64,000 bases of DNA from Paramecium octaurelia (lineage: Eukaryota; Ciliophora; Oligohymenophorea; Peniculida; Parameciidae). The position numbers were made by a program, and so were the translations under genes. The DNA is taken from positions 443,060 through 507,059 of the forward strand of contig CAJJDP010000044.1 in the NCBI GenBank assembly GCA_905182995.1. Reading direction: 5' to 3'. Shown piece after piece: positions 49,781 through 61,761 of this stretch (within the stretch, counting starts at the first letter, position 1; each line of letters begins with the position of its first letter). The notes beneath the pieces are model-generated. The model saw nothing but the letters and a program-made list of their open reading frames with translations. It searched no databases and was not told the origin of the DNA.

Positions 49781-51177
49781 ATGGCAATTAGAGCGTCTTT
49801 AAAAAAAGCTCTGTTTAATGACAAGAAAAGAAATGCAGGTTTGAACTAAGGCCGCTCAAATTAATCTCCTTCTATTCCCAACAATTAACCTAGAGCTATA
49901 AATTAATAATTTAGACATTTTAGCGATGTTTATGAATATGGGAATGAATAAATAGGTAAAACAATAAGTTATTGCAAGGCGAGGGAGCCCATGGAATTGT
50001 TAAGAAATACTATAAAAGAGATGCAAATATCAATAATGAAGCTTAAGTCAGAATTGCATATGCTGTGAAAGTATTCAGAACTGGTGATACGGAAGTAATT
50101 AATACGATTAGGGAAACATTCCATTTAAATAGAGGGCTTAATGATCTTAATTTTGTTGTTAAGGCACATGACTTATTTATAAATTCAAAAAAGGAGGAGC
50201 ATCATCTTGTTATGGAGTATTGTCCATATCCTAGTCTAGAACAAAGAATAGGATCGTTTTGCGAAGAAGATATCCAATAAATCACTTTAAATTTGGCTTA
50301 ATCATTATTTTCTTTGCATTAGCGAGGTGTTTGCCATAGAGATTTAAAACCAGATAATATTCTTATAGGAGATTAACTCACTATCAAACTGATTGATTTT
50401 GGAGTCTCCAAAAGATTTTTAGTAAAAGGAAAAATAACGAAAAAAATAGATATGTGGACTAGAACTGGTTCATTATTTTATCAAGCACCAGAAATATTTA
50501 TGGGAGGTGGATATGATGAGAAAAGTATAACAAATATACTAATATTATAGTTGATATATGGTCAGCTGGCATAATCTTGTATCAACTATTATTTGGGTAA
50601 TTGCCTTTTCAATCAGAAACCATCTTAGATACAATTGAAATGATTACTGACTCAAAATTGAACTCTATATTCCTCAGTCAGCTAAATCCTCTAATTTAAG
50701 ATTTACTCAAAAGATTGTTGGAAAAGGATCCCAATAAGAGACTATCAGCAGAAGGTATACGACTTATTTTTATTCTTAGGGTTTGTTTTGCATCCATGGT
50801 TACATACCACTCAATAAAAAAAATCAAATAAGAGTTTTGACGATTGTGATATCATAGAAACAAGAAATAATGAAAACATATTACAGACTTCTCAGATTAC
50901 CATCTAAAGATAGAATTATAGATATTAGAATCAACTAATTGTACCAATCTAAGAAGAAAGGGAATAAAGTTCTTTGAAAAATAGTTGGAATTGTTGGGAG
51001 AATCATGTTCACTATGTTCCTCAAGATGGTATAAGAGTTACTAATCTTGATAATGGGTACCAGAATTAGGGTGGCACATCTTAAGAATAAGGAAATGAAT
51101 AAAAGAGATGTGAGGATTTGACTGGTTTTTAAATTGGATTAGTGAGAACTTATTCAGAGCAATTTGATTAACCATGA
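49781..51177 (+). CDS. Ser/Thr protein kinase with long disordered tail
   Basis: 440 residues, three introns (23, 26, 25 nt). After a Lys/Asn-rich head comes a kinase: a short glycine loop (EGAHGIVKKY), AYAVKVFRTGD, HLVMEYCPYPSL, CHRDLKPDNILIGD, LIDFGVSKRF, TRTGSLFYQAPEIF, DIWSAGIILYQLLFG and a final NKRLSAEG then HPWL. All catalytic residues are present. The insert before the APE (KRFLVKGKITKKIDMW) is basic. The last ~140 residues are Asn/Gln-rich with no domain. Best described as an unclassified or CAMK-like kinase. Confidence 0.9.
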
Positions 51178-51664
51178 CTAAATACATCTTCTTATTTTAA
51201 AATTAATCTCAATTAATTATTTGTTTTCGGTAGTTCTAAATAAATCTTAAAGTTTTCTCTAGAAATATTTTAAAATAATTTATATAAAATTAGTTGTAAA
51301 TTTAACGATAGTCATTTTAATTACTACTAGAAATATATAGCACAATACAATTATTCTAAATTCGAATCTTTTCACTTTTTTCCTCATTTATTAGACTTAA
51401 ATTAAATAAAAATAACACAATAATTAACGATGATCATATAGATAGATATAAACAACAATCAATAATAAATCTTTATGTTAACCCTGCCAGAAGTTTAACT
51501 AACTTTCAGTATTTAATTAATTATTTATAAAACTATTCATTATTCATTAAACTATCAGTATAAAATTTATAGGAAGAAAAATAATTCTTCTTGATTTTCT
51601 GGAAATTTATTGATAAATTAAGTAACAAATGATTAAATATGTTTAGACTTATATTCATAGAATT
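51178..51664. other. Intergenic
   Basis: About 490 bp of AT-rich DNA between converging genes. From 51418 rightwards it is the start of the duplicated block. Confidence 0.4.
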
Positions 51665-52773
51665 TCATTTATTTTTACTTTTACTTTATGACATTGACTT
51701 AGTGATAGATTTATAGAAATTTGTATTTTATTAAATAAGCCCAGCCGAATTTTTACGATTAACTGGGGCATAATAATTGCTTTCAAACTAATCATATGTC
51801 TGTTGAAAATGATTGGCTCTTGACGATTTTGGGATTGGAGGCTAGGATGTTCTGGTAGCGTAGGACATTAATTAATTGGTAAATCCTTTGTTAGGATTAA
51901 TTTGAGGTCGTTTAGATTTAACAAAATTCAAGGCCTAATAATAAGTCATCTTCTTCTTCTCTATTAAATAGGCAATTACTATGGCTGCAGAGCGGGAAAC
52001 ACCTGCCATGCAATGAACTTCGCTTCTTATAATAAATTGATGCTACCTAAGACACCACCTATGTTAAATCCTCTTTCTATCCAATCATTGGCAATTTGAA
52101 AGTATTACGATATGTTGGTTAATTCAATATCCAATATTTCTATTTTGTGATGAACTATCCCTTCAAATTTTAAGTTCAATCCTGCAGCCACTGTTATGAC
52201 TGTCCTTATCCCTTTACTTTTAAGGAACTCCTTAACGATAAATATTTTTAATACTAAGTTGAGTGCAGATTCATAGTCTCCTAACCATAAAGCTCCTCGA
52301 TCGTTGAGAATCAAATTACAATGTTATTACATAAAATTTAATATCATAAAAAAAATGCAGAACATTTCCTTTATATTCAAAAGGAAGAAAGAAACTAAAT
52401 AATTAATCTTCCATCATGATTGATTTAAAACGATTGAAACAATACTTGATGTTTAGATTCAACTTAAATTGTGCAGCATAAGATTTTAGCATAACAGATG
52501 AAATCTAATTCTCAAAATATATGATTCACTCCAGTAATTAACTAAGTCAATCTGATATTAGCTAATAACTATAATAATTATATATTGTTAGCAACAGGCT
52601 CTTTATTTACTTATGGAATAATTTCTTTTCGTCAATTTGATTAAAATGTTAGTAATTAATTTTAAAAAATAGAAATTAAATATATTATATGCGGTGAATT
52701 ATAAATATTATAAAATACTTGGTAAATTTTATATCTTTTGAAATTTAATAAATTAAAATTAAGGATTATTATT
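51418..52773. repeat. Direct repeat copy 1 (1356 bp)
   Basis: Identical by eye to 52775-54130 (offset 1357), including a whole phosphatase gene and its flanks. The two copies are separated by a single N, which marks a scaffold join. Exact identity of coding and non-coding parts alike, ending exactly at the N, points to two contig ends that overlap but were not merged. Confidence 0.95.
51665..52332 (-). CDS. Dual-specificity protein phosphatase (copy 1)
   Basis: 204 residues, two introns (24, 29 nt). The catalytic loop VHCMAGVSRSA matches HCxxGxxRS; the upstream general acid lies in the IEILDIELTNIS segment; the following helix (ALNFVKSKRPQINPNKGF) is typical of DUSPs. The second splice joins GGVL directly to VHCMAG, rebuilding the active-site strand. 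DUSPs remove phosphate from Tyr and Thr/Ser, often on MAP kinases. The C-terminal ~60 residues are disordered and basic. TAA codons near the end are read through as Gln to the TGA at 51665-51667. Confidence 0.9.
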
Positions 52774-53021
52774 NCAATAATTAACGATGATCATATAGAT
52801 AGATATAAACAACAATCAATAATAAATCTTTATGTTAACCCTGCCAGAAGTTTAACTAACTTTCAGTATTTAATTAATTATTTATAAAACTATTCATTAT
52901 TCATTAAACTATCAGTATAAAATTTATAGGAAGAAAAATAATTCTTCTTGATTTTCTGGAAATTTATTGATAAATTAAGTAACAAATGATTAAATATGTT
53001 TAGACTTATATTCATAGAATT
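52333..53021. other. Intergenic around the scaffold gap
   Basis: AT-rich DNA containing the single N at 52774. No gene seen. Real distances here are unreliable because of the probable unmerged overlap. Confidence 0.5.
52774..52774. other. Assembly gap (single N)
   Basis: One ambiguous base separates the two identical 1356-bp blocks. Confidence 0.98.
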
Positions 53022-54130
53022 TCATTTATTTTTACTTTTACTTTATGACATTGACTTAGTGATAGATTTATAGAAATTTGTATTTTATTAAATAAGCCCA
53101 GCCGAATTTTTACGATTAACTGGGGCATAATAATTGCTTTCAAACTAATCATATGTCTGTTGAAAATGATTGGCTCTTGACGATTTTGGGATTGGAGGCT
53201 AGGATGTTCTGGTAGCGTAGGACATTAATTAATTGGTAAATCCTTTGTTAGGATTAATTTGAGGTCGTTTAGATTTAACAAAATTCAAGGCCTAATAATA
53301 AGTCATCTTCTTCTTCTCTATTAAATAGGCAATTACTATGGCTGCAGAGCGGGAAACACCTGCCATGCAATGAACTTCGCTTCTTATAATAAATTGATGC
53401 TACCTAAGACACCACCTATGTTAAATCCTCTTTCTATCCAATCATTGGCAATTTGAAAGTATTACGATATGTTGGTTAATTCAATATCCAATATTTCTAT
53501 TTTGTGATGAACTATCCCTTCAAATTTTAAGTTCAATCCTGCAGCCACTGTTATGACTGTCCTTATCCCTTTACTTTTAAGGAACTCCTTAACGATAAAT
53601 ATTTTTAATACTAAGTTGAGTGCAGATTCATAGTCTCCTAACCATAAAGCTCCTCGATCGTTGAGAATCAAATTACAATGTTATTACATAAAATTTAATA
53701 TCATAAAAAAAATGCAGAACATTTCCTTTATATTCAAAAGGAAGAAAGAAACTAAATAATTAATCTTCCATCATGATTGATTTAAAACGATTGAAACAAT
53801 ACTTGATGTTTAGATTCAACTTAAATTGTGCAGCATAAGATTTTAGCATAACAGATGAAATCTAATTCTCAAAATATATGATTCACTCCAGTAATTAACT
53901 AAGTCAATCTGATATTAGCTAATAACTATAATAATTATATATTGTTAGCAACAGGCTCTTTATTTACTTATGGAATAATTTCTTTTCGTCAATTTGATTA
54001 AAATGTTAGTAATTAATTTTAAAAAATAGAAATTAAATATATTATATGCGGTGAATTATAAATATTATAAAATACTTGGTAAATTTTATATCTTTTGAAA
54101 TTTAATAAATTAAAATTAAGGATTATTATT
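52775..54130. repeat. Direct repeat copy 2 (1356 bp)
   Basis: Second, identical copy of 51418-52773. Unique sequence resumes at 54131, just as unique sequence ends before 51418, the geometry expected of an unmerged contig overlap. Confidence 0.95.
53022..53689 (-). CDS. Dual-specificity protein phosphatase (copy 2, probably artefact)
   Basis: Same sequence as 51665-52332, shifted by 1357. Most likely the same locus counted twice. Confidence 0.6.
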
Positions 54131-54545
54131 ATTGAAGCATATGGGTTGTCATACTACTCTTTTTTATTACTTTTCCTTTATCATTTAATTATAAATGATC
54201 ATAAATTATGGAATTCACATTTGTTAAAATTGCCACTTAGCTTAAACATTTAAAATAATAAAGCTTCGTTTATGATTCTTCTACTTTATAGTCATAATAA
54301 TTAATCAGATCATCATTAATTGAATATTATGTGTAAAGTGTCTTCTATCGCTTGTTCCATAAATTTTCCATAGGAATCTAAAGGGAATAGGTAGTTGATA
54401 ATAAAATGATCTCAAATTAGAAATTAGATCAAAAAACAACTAAAAAAAATAAATGCAATTAAAATCTAAAATATTTATTACAATTTAAAGTTTTGTTAAT
54501 TATACGAAAGAAAAGAATTATGAATTTTGATGAATCAAAATGTAC
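53690..54545. other. Intergenic
   Basis: About 850 bp, AT-rich; 53690-54130 belongs to repeat copy 2. No gene seen. Confidence 0.4.
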
Positions 54546-55796
54546 TCAAATTTTCATTTCATTAGCAATAAAATGTTACCATTCACATTTCTTAATGCCT
54601 AATTTCAATGCCTTTTCATATAATTCACTTAGTAATATATCTTTATTTGGATGATTAAACGGCATATCTAGTTTTCTGCTTACAACTAATTAATAAAATT
54701 TTTTTTTATCATCTTAGACCTCCTCTACAATGTTGTCTGAAGTTGTCTATCTTGATAATATGCAATTTGTTTTAGGACTTTATATACTATCATTTGATGA
54801 GCCATCTTTATTAAATACCATTATTATTTATAGCTTTTTTTATTTCTCTTTAGCCAATGATATTAATTTTTAAACATTAAAAAAAATATGACATTTCGAT
54901 TCCTTAAATGATTTTGAATTTGTGAATGTTTTCAAATTGGTAATCTCTTTCTGCAAGAGATTACTATCTTCATTTTGTTAAATAATTTTGAATATCGATG
55001 ATTGAATAGATTCCTACAGAGGATCATATTTAATTGATTTAAATATGAGATTTTTTAGTTGTAGGATTTTCCCATTTATTTCATCGATTTAGTATTTAAT
55101 CATTTGTTTAGGGTGATATTAGGATTTTGTTCTTTTTTGTAAAAGTTAAATAATATTTGGATTATCTTATTTTTAGATAAGATTTGCATCTAAATTTTTA
55201 GAACTATGATGACATGCTGCTATGAGAGATGTTTCAACTCTTGGAGTATAATTGGTTGATGATCTTTGCTTCTGAGATTTAGCATCATTTTCTATTTATT
55301 TGATTGTAGGTTTATTTTTTGGAGTTAGATCGTTTTTCATTATACATCTCATTTTGCTGTTGATTTGGGGTTGATTAGTCTAAGTGGGTGTCTTATTATT
55401 CTTTGATTAATTATTTGGATTTATTATTTACTCCTTTTTAGGCTGGAATTAAATAGGATGGTGGTTTGCGAGAGTTTGCAGTATCTGTTATAAGCGATTC
55501 TTATCAAATTTAACGATTGGTCGCTAATTTTTTGACTAAGCAGGATGATTTATCTAAATGCAATTGTTATTCTGTAGTAAAAGGTTTTATTCATATTTTG
55601 AATTATCAAATGGCAATAATATGCTGTCATTAAACTGTTAGGAGGAGTCTGTGATTGATGAAAAAATTCGCTCATATTCTTTTGGTAACTCTTTCTTCTA
55701 ACTAAAATTTGATATAGTTTTCTGAAAAGTTCTTCTTTCCTCAACCGGGATGTCATTATCAACAGGTTGGAATATTGGATTCATGAATCCTTTCAT
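54546..55796 (-). CDS. Hypothetical Asn/Gln/Lys-rich protein, 416 aa
   Basis: One uninterrupted frame from ATG at 55796 to TGA at 54546-54548. The N-terminus reads MKGFMNPIFQPVDNDIP; the first 200 residues are low-complexity and basic (NPNNQSKNNKTPTQTNQP), followed by helical stretches (IDEINGKILQLKNLIFKSI, LLQKEITNLKTF). The end (KDILLSELYEKALKLGIKK) is compact and helical. No family recognised. Confidence 0.65.
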
Positions 55797-55989
55797 TTTT
55801 AATTATTATTTAATATATCTCAATACTCATACCGATTATATCATAAATTTTAATAATGAGTTTCAGAATTACGTTTGTCAAAGTAATACAATAATATTTA
55901 AATTAGATGATTTGATATAACTGTCAACTGTTTAATTGAGATGGAGATGATTAACAATAAATAATAAAAATTATATATATATAGATAAT

Positions 55990-57287
55990 TCAGTTAAGTT
56001 TTTTATGTAATCTAGTTTAGAAACATTTTATTTTTTGTTTGAGGTCATAGTTTTCTTAACTTAATAATATAACTTATTCTTAATATTTGTCAGCCTTTTC
56101 GCATAATAATTATTTTGAAACCAAATAATCACTTTCCAACATCTGAACATATTCTTTAAGGTTCCTCTAATTAAACTACTATTTCCTTATAATTTTGAGT
56201 TAATTTTATAAAAGTTGTAATTAAGCTTTTTGCTCCTTTAACTATTTAGTTGATTAACGAAGACAATCTTCATATTAGATGCACAACTCCGACTTTTCAT
56301 CTAAGGCTCTTCTTAGATTAGTAGTCACATCTTTATCCTCATAACTATCCTCCAATAACTCAAAAGCTGTTATATTGGTGTCTTCTCTTTAATTTTAATC
56401 AGTTGAATGAGCTGTCCATTACAATTGGTAATTTTCAGAAAGAACCTTGTCTTTACATTCACTCTGTGTTTCCAACTAATCTTTCAATTCACTTATTTGA
56501 TTAAGTAGATCTTTGTTATTTTATGCTAATTTATTATTTTGAAGTTTTAGTGCCGATGCCTATTTTGATATTTAACTTATTTGGATATTTTATTTCTAGT
56601 ATAAATTGAAATGAATACATTAATTTTAATATCTATGGTATTTTTCTCCTTCTAAAAATGTTCTTTCATTAATTCCATTTGCCTCTACATTTTGATTAAC
56701 TGTTAGTTTAGTTCTTGGCTTTCGTCTATTAGCTATTAATTAATATTTGTTAACTAATTGATAGTGTTCCTATCGAACATCGATTAATTCTCTTTCATTT
56801 CCAACTAGAATAACAGAATTTTATACTTCTCTATCAAGTGAATATACTTTTTCTTCTAAATAATGCAAGGTTTCTAACATTTCTATTTTCTCTTATTGCC
56901 CATCATTACTACTTTGTTGGATTTGATCTAATAAGTAAGTGTTCCACTTTCTTTCCTATTCTTATAATTGCTCGAAATGTTTCATCTAGATTGCGTCAAT
57001 CCTCTAATTTAATTCGTTGATGTGACTATGTTCAGACAGATTACTTACTTTTTGAGTTGCATAATTTCATCATCTTTATTATGCTGTTTAGATCCATGAT
57101 TGGCCTGAATCATGGCTTCTAACTATTATATTTTCTCATCTTTCTCCATTATTATATCAATAGCACTCTTCTCAAGATCTTAAATCTATAACTACAATTA
57201 AGAAATGAATTATTTCATGTTCTTTAACATTTAACTTTTCTAATCCTAATCTAAATGCTCAAATTCTTCTATATATTTGTTATCCAT
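55990..57287 (-). CDS. Long coiled-coil protein, 424 aa
   Basis: ATG at 57287, one 23-nt intron near 57030-57052, TGA at 55990-55992. Nearly all heptad-type helix rich in Gln, Glu, Lys and Leu (QLQDLEKSAIDIIMEKDEK, ALDEKSELCIQYEDCL, QKIKCFQTRLHKKLN), with a basic break near residue 185 (NRRKPRTKL). Likely cytoskeletal or basal-body associated, but no specific family is seen. Confidence 0.7.
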
Positions 57288-58163
57288 AATAATTATTATT
57301 AAAATGAAGCTTTATTTACAAATTTAGTGTTTCCTCTATTCTATCAATCCAGAATAACTGAATAATGTTAAATTAATCTATCATCAACCAAGAATACTCG
57401 CGCATCAAAGTTTCTGACTAGATTCAGTTAAGTTTTATATTTTATAACCTAATTTTGCATAATTATAACAAATTAATATTCAAATGACAAGCCTCTCTAT
57501 CACTAATATATAAAGGTTAAGTAAATAACTGCCATGAAATATATAGAAGATAAAAATGAGATTAGAAAAGACGAAAAATCGAATTTATCAAATTCTTATT
57601 AAAGATATACTATTGAAAAGAGTATAATATTCATTCTAGAACAAAAAAAATACAATATGTGATAACTGTATATTTACATGACGTTTTAATTGCAAATTCA
57701 TAAAAAACGAAAGGAAAATATTTATTTAATAGGCAAACATCCCCTAATTTTAATTTGTCTATTTAAATCTTGATGGTTTTTATCCCAATATGTTGACACT
57801 ATGAAAAATAGTTCAGATATTTTTTTCATTTCTATTATTATGTTTATTTTTAATTTATGATGAAGGTGATTTTATTAATCCTTTTTATTATAACTTAAAT
57901 TTATTCTACAGTGATAAAACATTCATTAATTAAATTAACAAGTACTCTTATGTATTTCATACTTTTTCTTAATTTTTTAACTTTTTAACTGATAACTAAC
58001 TGCTGAGATTTGAAACAAGAATACTCAAAAAAGGTAGAACTAAATGATGAAGTTACCATCGTTCCAGATTTTCAAATCAGGAGAAAGTCAATTCTTGGGA
58101 ATAAGGAGAATGAGAAAAAAATCAATTGATAGTACAAATTTGATTGATTATTTTATTTGAAAT
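57288..58163. other. Intergenic with two short coding-like pieces
   Basis: Mostly AT-rich. A 42-codon plus frame at 57534-57662 (MKYIEDKNEIRKDEKSNLSN...) has protein-like composition. At ~58000-58131 a plus frame reads SKKVELNDEVTIVPDFQIR and then a basic tail ending KKIN before TGA, without a start codon; it resembles the last exon of a gene whose body is not here. Confidence 0.35.
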
Positions 58164-58706
58164 ATGGGTTGTTGTATTAGTACTCCATATATGTATCCTG
58201 ATGGAGGAGTGTACGATGGTGAACTCAAAAATGGTCTTCCTGTATAATATCTCATTAAATTTAGCATGGAAAAGGTAAAATATAGTGGAAAAATGGGGAT
58301 TTTTTTGAAGGAAATTTTGAGGCTGGTAAGAAGACTGGAAAAGGAATATTTAAATGGAATGATTCATCTTATTATGATGGAGAATTTTTAAATGAAAATT
58401 TTCATGGTTATGGAGAGTATTAATGGTATGGAGGAAGACTTTACAAAGGATAATGGGTTGAAGGCAAAATGGAAGGGTAAGGAATTTTAATTGATGATGG
58501 CAAACAATATCAAGGTATTAGGCTTAATCTATTAATAAGGCTTATTCAAAAATGACAAAAAGGAAGGGCAAGGAGAAATGACATGGTCGAATGGGTAAAA
58601 ATACATCGGAGAATGGAAGAATGGAAAACAACATGGCAAAGGAAAACTAATTGATACTAATGGTCATGTCACAGAAGGTTAATGGGTTAAAGGCAAAAAA
58701 TAATGA
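58164..58706 (+). CDS. Lipid-anchored small MORN-repeat protein
   Basis: 164 residues, two introns (23, 25 nt). The start MGCCISTPYM is a strong N-myristoylation site (Gly2, Ser6) with Cys3/Cys4 for palmitoylation, so the protein is likely membrane-bound. The rest is about six or seven MORN repeats (GVYDGELKNGLPHGKG, SYYDGEFLNENFHGYG, KYIGEWKNGKQHGKG) ending VKGKKQ. A membrane or cortical scaffold is likely. The decayed gene at 28420-28925 looks like a relative. Confidence 0.88.
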
Positions 58707-59604
58707 ATTATATATATTTAGCTATTTTCAAATGTTTCTGTTTAAATTCTTTTTAATAGAACCAAATTTATTATTTATACCGATTTATTTCCCAATATCC
58801 GAATATTTAATATCTCATTATCTATTAAGTTTCTGAAAATCTAATAATAAAAATGATTGAAGATTGAAAAAAATGATTATTCAAATTTTTATTAATTATA
58901 CTTTCAAATTATTTAATTTAAGCAATCTTCTTTAAGTACTTTAAATAAGTATATGAAGAAGTGATTTACAATTTATTCGATCTTAATAGAGAAATAATTT
59001 GAAAATCAGATTAACATCTCTCTTTTATTTATTCTTTAATTGATGATATTATTTCAGAATTATTATTATTGAAAATATAATATAAATCCTAATTTTTTTA
59101 ACTATTTTGATTCTTTGATTGAATATTAGCTAGTTGAATTTTATCAATAATAATAAATTAAAAACGCTTAGCACTATACGTATAAATTTTAATATTATTG
59201 TGGGAATTTCTAGGAAATCAAAAATAAATTAAGTTATCATTGATTATGTAATTATTCTAACAAATAAGACGCCTGTGAATATTACAGAATCTTTATATCC
59301 TAAATATATTAAGAAATCTCTCAATATTAATTAGTAAACACCTAATGTTTTTTACTATTTGTTTTAATCTTAATCTTACTTTATATCGTTTGTAAACATT
59401 AGATATTAAGTTGAATTTCATTTCTACTAAATTAAATACTATTAAAATGATTTTATCCACCAAATTCATTTAAATGAAATTATGCTATTGAAACGAACTT
59501 AAGGAAAAAGTTCAGAGTAGAATTTAAACTACGTTCTTTGAGAACTTCACTATTGTTATCTATCATCTATAGTTAGTGTATGATGAATATATTAAAAATT
59601 ATAA
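58707..59604. other. Intergenic
   Basis: About 900 bp of AT-rich DNA with no convincing frame on either strand. Confidence 0.4.
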
Positions 59605-60119
59605 TCATTCACATTCGCTCCAGTTCTATTAAGTATATCGCTCATTAAAAGCTAGTGCATTTCGGTTATCGCTTGATCTAGCAGTGCTTAAGAGAAACCC
59701 TTTAGAACAGGTAGTTACATCTGTATCTCTTTGGTATAATTTTTTGACATCTTACTTTCTTAAATTGATCATGAATGTCTTTTTTGGTAATTACATTTTA
59801 GCAGGCCTTTTACCCTTAAATTTACTATGGCTTCCAATTGATATATCATCTGAAAAATTGTTAAAGCTCTTGGGAGAATATTCTTCACCAGAGTAATTGT
59901 GAAAATTTTCTAAAAGTCGGAACTCATCTCTGTCTTCAAGATATTAATTCATAGCGATCTCAATTCTTCCATCTCTTGAAATCACAAGGTCTATTGTTAA
60001 GTTCAGTATTAATACATACCTTTTAATCTCCCTTTCTATTCCTCGTTTATCTGATTTTTCTGACAAAGCATATAGATTTTGTAAAATAGCTTTCCTTCGA
60101 AGCTGTCTATCCTCTCCAT
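59605..60119 (-). CDS. Hypothetical protein, 161 aa
   Basis: ATG at 60119, one 29-nt intron, TGA at 59605-59607. Reads GRLKDLVISRDGRIEIAM, YLEDRDEFRLLENFHNYS, a Ser/Lys-rich middle and SECE at the end. A second frame across the first exon (RQLRRKAILQNLYALSEK) also looks protein-like but has no start and does not splice on. No family recognised. Confidence 0.55.
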
Positions 60120-60301
60120 TTAATTATATTATTATTATTAAAAATATACAATTTATTCACAAATATTCCAAGAATGTAACACATTACAAGAATCTTAATT
60201 GGAAATGACTACAAAGAATAAAATTTATTAAGAAAAAAACAAATAATATAATATTTGTAATAAATTTTGACATGATAGTTCATTGTCATTTAGAATTTAA
60301 A

Positions 60302-61045
60302 ATGTCTAAAATAAAGACAATTTTACTATTGCACCATACTATACTAAATATTATGACTAAAAGCAATTGTTTATTGTGTTTTGGTCAGAATTTAAGGCAT
60401 TTAGATTCAAATAGAATATGGTTCTGAAGTTATTAGGAACATTTAAAGATACTATTTAGGGATTGCTTGCCTAAAATCAATAATTTGAAGAAATTTTTCA
60501 AAAAATCATTAAAAACTAATTTATCGCTTGAAAAAATATAAAAAATCTAGAATGTACTTATTGAATGTTACTTATTAAAATTGATTTTGATTATAAAACA
60601 CTATCAAAGCATTTATTCATACTTAATAAAGAATATCTATGATTTAGTTTTAAGTAAACAATAAAATTCATCTGTATATGTCATATATTTATATAAAATT
60701 GAATAATAATTGAAGTAAAGGTATTAGTGGAGTCTGAAAAGTAAAGATCCTGTTCTAAATCTTAATAAAAATAATCAATATATCAGTGTTTAAAACGTAT
60801 CAAAATTAATTATTTAAAAATGCTAGTTGCTTCAAATAAAATATTAATATATATAGATCATATATATATTAGTAAATATTGATGTTATATATAAATCTAT
60901 TTAACCAAAATACTTTAACAAACATACCCCCATTAGAATTCTTTATTAAATTAAAATCTAGGAGAATAGATCTTAATTAATAAAAGAGGGATTGAAATAA
61001 TAAGAAGGATGTTAATAATTGTATTCTAATGCTGTGTCTATATGA
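60302..61045 (+). pseudogene. 247-codon frame broken by one TGA
   Basis: From ATG at 60302 (MSKIKTILLLHHT) the frame runs 248 codons to TGA at 61043-61045, with a single internal TGA at 60425-60427. The second part is rich in Ile, Lys, Leu, Gln and Tyr (YLLKLILIIKHYQSIY), which AT-rich non-coding DNA also yields by chance. No intron removes the TGA. A recent pseudogene, a sequence error or chance are all possible. Confidence 0.3.
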
Positions 61046-61070
61046 ATATATAATTAGCCTATACAATTTA

Positions 61071-61659
61071 TCATTTTCTATAAAATGGAGTTGAAAGCTT
61101 TCTTATTCTTTTATATGGATCTTCAGATATCTTGGGAATGTTTAATCTTCTAATCAAATCGCTTTGCTGGGTAGCTATTTATTGAGTTTTTAAGTATTAT
61201 TTAAAAGACTGTGCACTGGGAGTTTAAGCCAGTCTAAAGCAATCCTATTAGGGTATTGGAGGACAAGGCTCATAATCTCTTAGAGATGTGAAGAAGTTAG
61301 TTCTTCTTTGGAATTTCTTGGATGATGGAGCTAATCCTCCTTCATCGGCACTAGAATATCAGGAATGAGAATTACATTACATAATTGTCTCTTCCTGATC
61401 CATCACTTTAATAATGTCTGAATTTGGGGACCATGGTTGGAGCAGGAGGTTTCCATTACTTTTGTTTGCTAAAAGTTCCCAATTCAGGATGCACACACTG
61501 GATTTAAATTTCTTTCCAAACTCCTCCGTTTTATAATGTCACATAGGAATCCCTTCCTAATAAGTTGTTTCAATAGGATTTACCAGTTCCGTCTGGGGCA
61601 TAGTGTGTCATTTTGGCTTCAAGGGCTCCTGCAGTTGCACATCTTTGTAATTTTGACAT
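61071..61659 (-). CDS. Protein with repeated DGxGRD motifs, possibly axonemal
   Basis: 178 residues, two introns (27, 25 nt). Two repeats, HYAPDGTGRDSYV (rebuilt exactly by the first splice) and HYQSDGSGRDNYV, each followed ~5 residues later by GG. The C-terminal half is basic with KRIRKLSTPFYRK. The YxxDGxGRDxYI-type motif recurs in small ciliary proteins as I recall them; a microtubule-inner-protein role is a guess. No known catalytic domain. Confidence 0.7.
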
Positions 61660-61761
61660 TGTAGTATATTAATATTAATAATGTGTATTATATTAAGTTA
61701 TTGTCATAATACGATAATATTAATCCAATTCCACGATTATTAAAATAAAATAATATTATTA

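Noticed and set aside
51418-54130. True tandem duplication of the phosphatase gene
   Set aside because: Perfect identity over non-coding DNA and the N exactly at the join favour an assembly overlap; kept only as an alternative.
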